64,000 nt of DNA, taken from positions 55,239,949 to 55,303,948 of the forward strand of contig CP136065.1 of NCBI GenBank assembly GCA_032622095.1, written 5' to 3'. This DNA is from Siphonodentalium dalli. Its lineage: Eukaryota > Mollusca > Scaphopoda > Gadilida > Siphonodentaliidae. Of the stretch, positions 35,890 to 45,530 are shown piece after piece; positions within the stretch are counted from its first letter, which is position 1; every line of letters starts with the position of its first letter. The translations under genes were made by a program, and so were the position numbers. The notes beneath the pieces are model-generated. The model ran no database searches. It saw nothing but the letters and a program-made list of their open reading frames with translations, and was not told the DNA's origin.

Positions 35890-38800
35890 CACTGTGTTGG
35901 AACTGTTACATCGGAAATCGTTCTATCGCCGGTTTGTGATGGTTCTTGCCTGATTTGTGACGGTTCTTGCTAATCGAAATTATACATTTTCACGACTTTT
36001 TGACTATTAAAACGCAATTTTGAGGCATCTAGGTGATAATTCTATTAGTTATTTTCGATCCCATAACAATCTGTGGCACCAATGAGCGTGTTAATAACGA
36101 AAAATTCATTGTGCGAGTCATAACAACGACAAGAACCGCGAATTTTGATTATTGTTTGGGTTCTCTCCTGATCGAGTCGGTTCAATCCCCATTAATCGTT
36201 CTATACGGGTAAAACTATTGCTAATATTTCCCATGGTACATGGTTCAAACTGCCAATTTTGTGAAAGTATACAAAGATAAACACAACAAACTATGCATTA
36301 ATTTGAAATTTGCACCATTGTCATCAATTTTGATGAATTACACTGCCTTCCTATGCTTATTCAATAACACGTGTTACGCCTATCAAAATTGACGAAGTCG
36401 CTAGCTACTTTGAAAAATAACGCACATTGTACGCCAAACATTGGCATGAGTCAATAGCCGGTTAACTGTAGTGAAATTTCATGGCACTGGAGCGTAGACT
36501 TCGGAAAGCGTGAGCGTAAACGGGATATATATAGAGAGAGTTCTGTATCTGTATCTTCTGTATGTGGTTTCAGTGCAGGATCCTGTCGGATGTATTAGCA
36601 AACGGGATGAGACTATGACGTGGTGTTAGATGTCTTTTATGTTTTGTTGTCTATTTCCGTTGTTCAACTCAGCAAAATTGCCAAAAAAAGCAAAAAATAA
36701 CAAGTTAAATAAAATACACCCATTCTGATTACGCAATTTATGAAGTTTATGTGGGGCATCCGCTTGCTGGGGGCTGATTACATAGGTTAGGTTGTTGTTT
36801 ATGTGCTAGAATTCGTCATTTTTTTACCGTGCGTATTCTGCTATTCGCCACTCGATCTGACCGGCAATCACTCATGGTTTGCTCTCTAACTTCTAAGCCT
36901 CTAGACAGACTCAGAATCACATTGAGAGATACCTGGTAACAACCACTGACGCAACTAATTGTATCCAGTCGCCTGTAAGATGGAATAATTTATTTATACC
37001 AGTAAATTATATCTTGTTTAATATTAAGTTATTAAAGTGATGTGAAACATTCGGGTAGGGTGATCAAATAGAAATATAGATTAATCTTGATCAAAGTTGT
37101 TATTTTTACGAACATAAATCCAAATTTACAACACACACCGTCATTCTTATATATCAATTAAATTCAATGACTCTCGTTGGCGAAATCATTTGCGGTCATT
37201 TATCGCAGTTTGTTGTGTCCCGAATCGAGATGTAAATATTTACAATTGCGCGTTGTTCAGGCGATGTTTTCACTTTCAGTGGAGTGGTGTGGTCAATTTC
37301 ATTGAGTTTTTCGGGGATGTTAGAATTTTACAATCCACCAGTTGACCCAGTGCCTGGGTTATAACTTGACAGTTTAATGCACCCGTAATATATCTTTAAA
37401 TAAAATAAAAAATTTGATGAAGTGAAAACAATTTAATTATGTCACATGCCTTTGACTTACTAGTAGTCGCTCCGAATAAATCATAAGTTCTACAAGTTCT
37501 TCATATACAGTTTCAACTATAATTGTGGCTTATCTGTGAAGTTGAGTTGTTAATGCATCTACTTTTCATATGCAGCTATTAAAGCATATACAAGCACGAT
37601 AACCTTTCACTCAATCATATTTTAGATTGACTAGGGATCTCGGATTTTTTAATAACAGATATAAAAAAGCAAAGAATCCTACAGTTACAAATATTATTAT
37701 ATGGATGTTAAACGTTTGGTTACTAAATGCTCAGCTATTAAATTCAACATGCAGTAACAGATTGTTTGAATTATTAGCTAAAGATTCATACAACTGAATC
37801 AGTGTTATGGGTGTCTGAACCTGGCTATTATGATCTATTATAAGACACATTATTATTCCTGGCTGATAACGTGTCAATTGAGCAGGGACGTGGCCTGGAG
37901 AGTCTCCAATGTTGGGGCATCCACCTTGGAATTTCCAACCGCACCACCGCCTTGAAACAGACCAAACGCATGTACAAGCCCCCCCCCCCCCCCCCATCCC
38001 TTGGGCCTGGGCTTTGGTTTTCTCCAACTGTATGACACATTATAGCTCTAGATTGTATGCTATTCTGAAGTTAATTGATCAGTAGCATTTGATAGGCCAG
38101 TATGCAAACCGGGGGAGAAACTCGGGATACATGGGCCCCAGTGAGAAAATGTGGATATCTGAACCTGAAAATTACAAAAATCATCTAGACCGGTTTCAAG
38201 ATTTCAAAGTGTTGGAAGTTTCTAGCCTGGTGCCCCCCACCCCCACAAGATTGGAAATGTTTCCAACATATGGAGAGAGAGGTGATTTATTTTGCAAAAG
38301 AGCATACATTATTTAATACAAAGCATATTAATTAAATGGAATTAGAATCTTTGTCCATTCAAACAGTTTATTGCCAATTTGGGGGGGGGGGGGTAAATGT
38401 GATATAGAAAACTAGATCACACCTGCTCCCTACTTCCTGCCCACCACATCATGAGTGTTGGATCAACTCTAAAGAAGAGGTGTCCATTTGTATATGTCCA
38501 ATATGGTTGATTACATGTTTGAAGTGTAGGAAAGTATGCAAATGTTGGTCTAAAAATGACAAATTCCCCACTATTAAATTGTTGTCAAATCAAACTAAGA
38601 TAACAATTTCAACATATTGTTGGTGTTAAAATTCAAACCAATCTATTGTAAAATAAGAAATTTTTAACTGTTGAACATTTTGACCAAAGTTGGGGATTGA
38701 CACAAATTAAGCACCCCTCCCACACCACCAATCACGTCATAACCTATCAATGATTTGGTTGAACGTGATTTCATAAGTTATATTCATGTCTGGGCTACAA

Positions 38801-39674
38801 ACATGTGTAAATGTCCCTCAGGCGGACTTCAGAGGAGGAAATATGATGGCGCTGGCATTGAAATATTGTCACACCTGGATCTTTCAATAATGCCTAGATT
38901 AAGTAAATGAATATAACATCTCATATTCTCCTGAAAGTAGATTTATATTACCATTGGTCATTTATATAGGCGGGCATGATTATGATACTATACTCATCGG
39001 GACTTTCAATATATTATTTCTGCCTATTAATGTCACTTAATCTCCCGTATTAGGTATTTATTGTCTTATTTCTTAATATACCTGTTCTATTATGCAAATT
39101 ACATAAGCTACAGTCATTATCTGGTTTAAAATGTCAGATACACAAGACGATTTTCGAACCCAAGTGCAGAAATCGTTCGAATAAATCTTATGGACAGAAC
39201 CGTCACAGCCATGATCGGTTTGAAATAGAACCATAACACGCACCCGTGTTGATTACGAGGTCACAGCTCCCAATTATCCACCCCTATCGGGATACTTTCT
39301 CGGTTATTTTACAGAAGAATAACACGGGTACACTTTATAGTCAGTGTTTGTCTTCAGAATGCGTTTCATATTTTATACGCCACGAAAAACAAAGAAATTG
39401 CGTCCACGTGGCTTGATTTTCAGTGATAACATGTTGATATTTACGCGTTAACTCGCTAATTATAAATACCGAGTTTATTGTGGTCTAGAGTTCACGGCAC
39501 TTCTGCAGCCTCTGTTCATTCAGGAAAGTATAATCTATTCAAGATATCTATAATTATTCGTGATTTTGTCACAAAAATGATTATTTTCAATCATCAGGAA
39601 CCATACAAATCAGGCAAGAACCATCACACTACCGGCGATAGAACGATTTCCGATGTAACAGTTCCTACACAGTG
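35890..39674. mobile_element. 3.8-kb non-coding inverted-repeat transposon, 8-bp target duplication
   Basis: The left end CACTGTGTTGGAACTGTTAC, continuing ATCGGAAATCGTTCTATCGC, is mirrored at the right end (39602-39674, ending GTTCCTACACAGTG). ATCCTTAC flanks both sides (35882-35889 and 39675-39682), 8 of 8. Further subterminal inverted stretches occur near 36170 and 39175. The interior is AT-rich with a 17-C run (37979-37995) and a 13-G run (38381-38393) and has no frame longer than about 100 codons. It is a large non-autonomous element, probably hAT-like by target size, possibly carrying captured DNA. Confidence 0.88.
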
Positions 39675-39807
39675 ATCCTTACCCAATGTTACCCAATTGT
39701 AGTGAGATCCGATAAACTGTTCGGGACTGATAAACTGTGGCTGTGATATCTGCTCGGGGACGGACAGACGGAGGAACGAACGCTTGTAATGGAGGTGGTG
39801 GTAGTGT

Positions 39808-40215
39808 GGACACCTTTCGCCCAATGAACTGCTACTAATAAGAATTACGAATAGGGTACTACGTCACTAAATTTGTGTTATTTCTACCAATTGTCGTTTT
39901 ACCATATCCGTAGTTACGATTACGGTTTCGAGCAGCCATGTATGGAAACGCGAGTTGTGTGTGCTATAATCGAGCCAACCACTGAATGTGACATGATAGC
40001 AACATAATTAAATACTAAACAATCGCGGCAAATAGAACCATGTCACCTTACTGCGAGTGGCAATACATTTGAACGGTAATGTTTTCTCACAAACGGACTC
40101 ATATCGGGTAGTCGTCCATTCTGCGAAAATGTTTTTGGACCGTCAAAAATTTGTACGATCACTATTAGCTATTTGTAATTCTTATTAGTAGTAGTTCATT
40201 GTGCGAAACATGTCC
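39808..40215. mobile_element. ~408-bp inverted-repeat element, no clear target duplication
   Basis: CAATGAACTGCTACTAATAA with GAATTAC on the left (39821-39847) pairs with GTAATTCTTATTAGTAGTAG plus TTCATTG on the right. The outer bases TTTCGC and GCGAAA extend the repeat to about 40 bp. Flanks show no duplication, so boundaries may be off by a few bases. Confidence 0.65.
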
Positions 40216-40828
40216 TTTCAGAAACTTCACATATACGGATAAATAAGCATCACATAACAACACACATTATGATTCTTCCGGTGTACAGACGTATGCTGTT
40301 CTAATCGTCACCAGAACACTCGGTATATTATTGGATAACCTATGCATGTGCCTACGTTTATGCCTAAATCTTTTGAATTAAGATTTTGCCACCGACAAGA
40401 ACAAATCATTCCATTAGAATAACTTTTTTGGGGCATTATATGTGGACATTCAGAGCAAAATCTTCAGCTGTTTCAGACACTAATCTTCGCTGCACGCTAT
40501 GGGTTTATCCCCCCGCCGTAAAATATGTTAGATAGTTTTCAATTCGGCGTGTTTACGAACTGGATTTGACAAATTGGTGTTCACTTGAAGCGTCAATTGG
40601 TATGCGGTTCCTTCAAGTTTTCTGTACCATTTAGTTTGGTGATCATGTCAAAACAAATAATTGGAAAGTATTATTTGTAATAAATAGTGTTGAATTTATC
40701 ATGCAATTGCAACCAATTATATAATTGAGTACTCACGAAGTAGTTATGATTGTAATTTATTAATTTGCAGTGAATAAAATTGTCACAGCCCTCGGCGCGG
40801 TGTGGTGTTTTCCTCCAACGACGTCGTG
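40216..40828. other. No recognisable feature
   Basis: Unique AT-rich sequence between two inverted-repeat elements. Confidence 0.4.
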
Positions 40829-40832
40829 TTAA

Positions 40833-41210
40833 CCCTTTACCCAATAGAACGGCCCTGTGCCAATGCATTCTCTTATATATGCGAGTCGACCATAGGTCGC
40901 CTCGCATATATAAGAGAATGCATTGGCTTAACACATTAAAAATTATAAAATTGTTAAAGAATGTAAGAACAAATGGTAAAAAGTGTTTTTTTAGGCCAAT
41001 GCATTCTCTTATATATGCGAGGCGACCTATGGTCGACTCGCATATATAAGAGAATGCATTGGCACAGGGCATAACTAACTATCACAATGTGGTCAATGAG
41101 CCGGTTCCAATGATATCCATATTTGTATGGTTCTATTGAGACAGACCGAAGATATTTTAGGCTGTTGAAGCTTTATTTGGCCGGTTTTGGCCGGTTTGTT
41201 GGGTAAAGGG
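40833..41210. mobile_element. piggyBac-type MITE, copy 2 (378 bp), TTAA target
   Basis: CCCTTTACCCAATAGAAC and TTGTTGGGTAAAGGG ends, flanked by TTAA (40829-40832 and 41211-41214). It aligns end to end with 12888-13280 with a few substitutions and a shorter central A-rich spacer. Hairpins are at 40859-40927 and 40995-41063. A 133-codon frame crossing it on the minus strand is palindrome translation. Confidence 0.95.
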
Positions 41211-41214
41211 TTAA

Positions 41215-42147
41215 TAGATTTTTAAGTGTCGTATCTGCAACCAGGAATACGATTAATTTGATAAAGTGCACATATATCACGGGCAACCACAGCTAAACGG
41301 TGCTGATAATAAGGAGCATGCAGCTCAACATAGAGACAGGATGTTTGAGTATAGAGACACGATTTCCGGGTTGTCCCAGATGAGGACACTCACCGTAATT
41401 GTTTATCCTTGTTTATCCAAAGCATCTGGGGCAGGTGTAGATGCAGATTTTTTTGTTGCGTCTTCTGAAACATAGAGAGTATAGTTTTCGCCTTAATCTG
41501 GTAATCGTTAAGAGAAACAGCTTGCAGATACTGGTTGAGAAAAAAGTTGTCAACGTGTCAAAATGTCCATTATATGTGAACGTGTTCCCTCTTAGTGTAC
41601 ACAGTAGTTTTGTGATTTTTGGGAAATTGGCCCTTCCCATTCAACTTGTGTTCATTCAAGAATATAGCCATTCACCATATAATTATTTAATAGACCTTTC
41701 CACAGCTGTTAATCAGATAATAATTAACAGATATTTTCTATCAATCAACGAATGAGCCGGTCGCTTGCTCCATTGAAAATGATTAATTCGCCCTATTTTT
41801 TATATCCGCACACACATTCAGCGTTAAATTGTCTATTCTGACGCAACTGTTTTGTTGTCAAATCAAAATTTACTGAAATTTGTGCAATAATGTTGGAAAT
41901 TTGAAATGATTATAAAACAGTTTTTCGTGACAGTTGTTATATATGTCGCAATTGAAGACACACAGAAGGTTTGGTCTCGTTGAATAATGCATATCGGCAA
42001 CGCTGTCAAACTAATTACACTGTTTCTGAGTACACATTGTCTCCTAGCAACCGTAAACTCATCACATGTGCTGGTCACATATTAGATATTACCTTCCCAA
42101 AGTTTCATCGCATGTTGACGACCACATCTGAAGATATTCTCGGAAAT
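41215..42147. other. No recognisable feature
   Basis: Short frames (up to 104 codons at 41441-41755, + strand) show no known family. Unique AT-rich DNA. Confidence 0.4.
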
Positions 42148-42155
42148 ATCTGGGG

Positions 42156-42662
42156 CAGGGTTCGCGCTGCCACTTGCCAAATTTGCCAATGGCAAAAATA
42201 ATTCCCATTTGGCAAGAAATATTTTCATTTGGTAATAGCTTTGGCAAGTCACTTTTAATTCTGCTAAGGAAATGATAAATATTGGTCATTTAATACTATT
42301 CATTTCAGGAAACGTTTCCAATATAATTGCATTAGTGGTGTGTTATAAGGTTTAGGAAAAGTTAACATCTCTACCAAGATGCAGTTAATCCGATACGATT
42401 AGTATCGGCGAACGGAGTGATTACTAGTATGTATTGTGGTGGTGATAACATTGCTAATTCTAATTCTCATTGTTTTGACGAGCCCTTCTGATGCAACAAT
42501 TAACCATTCTAAATCATATCGATATCAACAGTCGCACGTACAGCGATTGACGAAATATATGCTGCAGAAACTGATAGCATTTGGCAATTTCTGGAAGAAT
42601 TTGGCAAAACATATTTTCATATGGCAAAATATTTGGTAATTTTAGGTCCAGCGCGAACCCTG
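42156..42662. mobile_element. 507-bp hAT-type MITE with 8-bp target duplication
   Basis: Terminal inverted repeats CAGGGTTCGCGCTG and CAGCGCGAACCCTG are perfect over 14 bp and start CAGGG as hAT elements do. Flanks ATCTGGGG (42148-42155) and ATCTGGAG (42663-42670) match in 7 of 8 bases. Subterminal TTTGGCAA / TTGCCAAA motifs repeat at both ends. Non-coding. It sits 26 bp from the stop codon of the candidate transmembrane exon. Confidence 0.93.
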
Positions 42663-42695
42663 ATCTGGAGCGAACTTACTTTTATTTTTAGGTGT

Positions 42696-42853
42696 TTATG
42701 TACCTGAAAACTTCTTTGGCGCCACCTTTTTTTCTTTATTTTTCTTTGATATAATAACGCCAGCCACCACTCCCCCTAAAAGTAACAAAGCACCACCCGC
42801 AGCTGCCCCAGCGATAATAGGGATCATGCTTGACCCAGAGGAATCTGATTGTC
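42696..42853 (-). CDS. Probable terminal exon: transmembrane segment and basic tail of a type I membrane protein
   Basis: Minus strand. A good acceptor (TTTCTATTTTCTCTAG) ends at 42854. The exon opens in phase 1 (GA, then codons) and reads about 10 polar residues (QSDSSGSS), a 24-residue hydrophobic helix rich in Gly/Ala/Leu/Val/Ile (from MIPIIAG to GVVAGVII), then SKKNKEKKVAPKKFSGT and stop TAA at 42696-42698. The basic cluster after the helix is a classic stop-transfer signal, giving an extracellular N-terminus. Phase-1 boundaries are typical of extracellular-module genes. A possible donor (TTTTCAG then GTACAT) lies just before the stop, so it could be an internal exon. The rest of the protein is not identified. 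Confidence 0.55.
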
Positions 42854-43061
42854 CTAGAGAAAATAGAAATAGAAGTATGATTTATGATTTATAACTCCAG
42901 TTATTACATAAAATGATATTGACAGATAGAAATGCATATACAATAGTCGGAGTGTACGTGTGCAATAAATATATACACATTGCTCGCGTATAACAATCGA
43001 CCATAACGATATGTATGTGTAGTACATGTAGTTAGAATTTCTGGACATCCATGTGAAGACG

Positions 43062-43162
43062 CTAAAACATTTTTTCTTCAGTTTTCTTCAGTTGTCCTTG
43101 GTACGCAGACTCCAGAGAACTTATGTGGGCAAGGTTGGATGAACTTAATGTATCTATCGTCT
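43062..43162 (-). CDS. Candidate exon with short helical segment
   Basis: Minus strand: an acceptor (ATCTTTTTCAG) is followed by two bases and 32 open codons (motifs TIDTLSSSNLAHISSLES and QLKKTEEK), then TAG at 43062-43064. The composition suits a helix or coiled coil, and the entry phase equals that of 42696-42853. No donor is visible. It could be an alternative last exon of the same gene or a chance frame. Confidence 0.22.
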
Positions 43163-43169
43163 CTGAAAA

Positions 43170-44150
43170 AGATATCCTGTTCGGCATCCCGCACTATAGT
43201 GAAGCAATAAATACGCGCATTTTCGAGACAGTCAATTCATTTATTTCCTCGACAGACCGCTTCTCATAAATGTTACCCTACCCCCTACCGCGAGACCATA
43301 TAGCCACTCCAAACAACTACAGCATGCACCATCCACTTTAAACACACATTTTGAACATATCTCTAAATACTTTGATTAGCAGCAGAATGCCAGAGGAGAG
43401 GGGCTCTGATAAGTTCCGCAACTTGTGCTCCGATCCTCTGTGCCCACACAACTATCTATGTCTATAATAATATTGTGTAATTTGTATATACATTTGTGGG
43501 TCACAATAAATATGTTCAATCATAGTTAGAATTTCGACAAAATTCCAAACCAGTACTATATATGATAAACTTAATAAATAGTTTGACATGCATCGTATAC
43601 ATGTATTCCAACATCGACCAGTTATCACGAGGCTATATAGATACAGAACACGCGTTATTCGAAGTTGGCACCTGCAATATGGCTAAACCTGTCTGGCTTG
43701 CAGCTGAAATGAAAGGATTTAATCTTATATAGTAAAATATAAAACTAAATACACTAAATAGTACATCAACACAAAAACTAAATTTATAAACGCATATAGA
43801 ACAGAAGAAATATGACTAAAACATTTTAAATGTCTTGCCCTGGATATGAATAGAAATTCCTCCGCTGTACGTAGAGAACGACCAATCCACAATAAGCCAC
43901 AGACAAACTTGCCCAAATGCACGAATCTGAATAACCTCCATCTGAGTGGCTCACAATCCGCCTTTATAGGGATAAAAACCCATGACGACCTATAATGCGC
44001 TGTCACCATACTTATCATACGAAGCCACCGGTATCCGGTATCGATGGATTGACTGAATAATTGTAGACAAACATTAGCCAGAATCAGACACACGTAAGTG
44101 TAACTTGTAACATGTGTTGTCATTGCGAACGAAAGTCCCATGACGCCCAC
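43170..44150. other. No recognised gene
   Basis: A 141-codon minus-strand frame at 43725-44150 is hydrophobic in places but matches nothing I know. The + strand at 43380-43520 ends with a CACAATAAATATGTT string that could be a retroelement or gene 3' end. Confidence 0.35.
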
Positions 44151-44155
44151 ACATA

Positions 44156-44346
44156 CACGGTGTGTATGAATTCCATTTTGTTTTAGAATGTGACGTAATT
44201 AAAGACATCAGAGAGAAATACATCCCACAATGTTATTGGAAATATCCCGTTAGAGAGAAAGTCTACGATTTACTCACTATATGTAACGTGGGAATACTGA
44301 AACGACTTTGCATATTTCTAAAACTTGCATTCAAACGGATAAAATA
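44156..44346 (+). pseudogene. 3' end fragment of a second LINE (C-terminal Cys/His region)
   Basis: The translation contains EFHFVLEC then DIREKYIP and ends with a basic FLKLAFKRIK before the stop. This is the conserved C-terminal segment after the reverse transcriptase in many animal LINEs (H-F-x-x-E-C, then R-x-x-Y-I-P). Everything upstream is missing, with an in-frame stop at 44141, so it is 5'-truncated. It is a different family from the copy at 11.2-13.6 kb. The assembly gap follows 24 bases later. Confidence 0.7.
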
Positions 44347-44369
44347 GTACTCACACGAAGGAAGCATTG

Positions 44370-44469
44370 NNNNNNNNNNNNNNNNNNNNNNNNNNNNNNN
44401 NNNNNNNNNNNNNNNNNNNNNNNNNNNNNNNNNNNNNNNNNNNNNNNNNNNNNNNNNNNNNNNNNNNNN
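44370..44469. other. Assembly gap (100 N)
   Basis: Exactly 100 N, the conventional size for a gap of unknown length. The tandem array starts immediately after it, so its left edge is not resolved. Confidence 0.99.
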
Positions 44470-44639
44470 GTCGCACGGGCTCGGCGACCCGATAAAATTC
44501 GTCTCCGGGGCAAGATACATTCACATACCAAATTCCAAGTCGATAGCTCCACCCGTTTCCTAGATATCGTCTGCGCATGCGCGAAGCGGGCGCCGCACGG
44601 GCTCGCCAATACGACAACGTCGACCGCCTGGTCAAACTA

Positions 44640-44765
44640 CACACACGTACCAAGTTTCGTCCCGATCGGTCGAGAATCGTAGATTTGTATAAATGACAGA
44701 CAAACAGACAAACAGACAGACAGAAGACAGAGGTCTTCAAAATATATATGAGACTAGCCGATGAG
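44640..44765. repeat. Representative unit junction: tail, (CAGA)n and next head
   Basis: The + strand order is CACACGTACCAAGTTTCGTC, CCGATCGGTCGAGAATCGTA, GATTTGTATAAATGACAGAC, CAGA/CAAA repeats, ATATATGAGA and CTAGCCGATGAGCCC. Tails come in at least two types, one with AGAAGACAGAGGTCTTC (containing an inverted repeat) and one with a plain CAGA run followed by CATAAATATATATGA. Confidence 0.9.
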
Positions 44766-45109
44766 CCCGACGTTGTCCGTGCTACTCATAAACCAAATTC
44801 CAAGTCGATAGCTCCACCCGTTTCCGAGATCTCGTCTGCGCATGCGCGAAGCGGGTGTCACACGGGCTCGCCATTACGACAACGTTCACCGCCTGGTCAA
44901 ACTACACACACGTACCAAGTTTCGTCCCGATCGGTCGAGAATCGTAGATTTGTATAAATGACAGACAGACAGACAGACAAACAAACAGAGGTCTTCAAAA
45001 TATATATGAGACTAGCCGATGAGCCCGACGTTGTCCGGGCTATTCAAAAACCAAATTTCAAGTCGATAGCTCTACCCAGCCCGACGATGTCCGGGCTATT
45101 AAAAAACCA

Positions 45110-45530
45110 AATTTCAAGTCGATAGCTCCACCCGTTTCCGAGATCTCGTCTGCGCATGCGCGAAGCTGGCGTCGCTAGGGCTCGGCGACCCGATAAAATT
45201 CGTCTCCGGGGCAAGATACATTCACATACCAAATTTCAAGTCGATAGCTCCACCCGTTTCCGAGATCTGGTCTGCGCATGCGCGAAGCTGGCGTCGCACG
45301 GGCTCGGCGACCCGATAAAATTCGTATCCGGGGCAAGATACATTCACATACCAAATTTCAAGTCGATAGCTCCACCCGTTTCCGAGATCTCGTCTGCGCA
45401 TGCGCGAAGCTGGCGTCGCACGGGCTCGGCGACCCGATAAAATTCGTATCCGGGGCAAGATTCATTCACATACCAAATTTCAAGTCGATAGCTCCACCCG
45501 TTTCCGAGATCTCGTCTGCGCATGCGCGAA
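45110..45530. repeat. Representative 122-bp core monomers
   Basis: Exact 122-base spacing, for example GCATGC at 45154, 45276, 45398 and 45520. Each monomer reads CAAATTTCAAGTCGATAGCT, CCACCCGTTTCCGAGATCTC, GTCTGCGCATGCGCGAAGCT, GGCGTCGCACGGGCTCGGCG, then ACCCGATAAAATTCGT and a spacer. It has about 15 CpGs per 122 bases and two palindromes (CGAGATCTCG and GCGCATGCGC). A variant with CTGGTC in place of CTCGTC alternates in a fixed order. Confidence 0.95.

Noticed and set aside
43725-44150. 141-codon minus-strand frame with hydrophobic stretches
   Set aside because: Starts next to a LINE fragment, matches no family I know, and its hydrophobicity is expected from T-rich minus-strand DNA.
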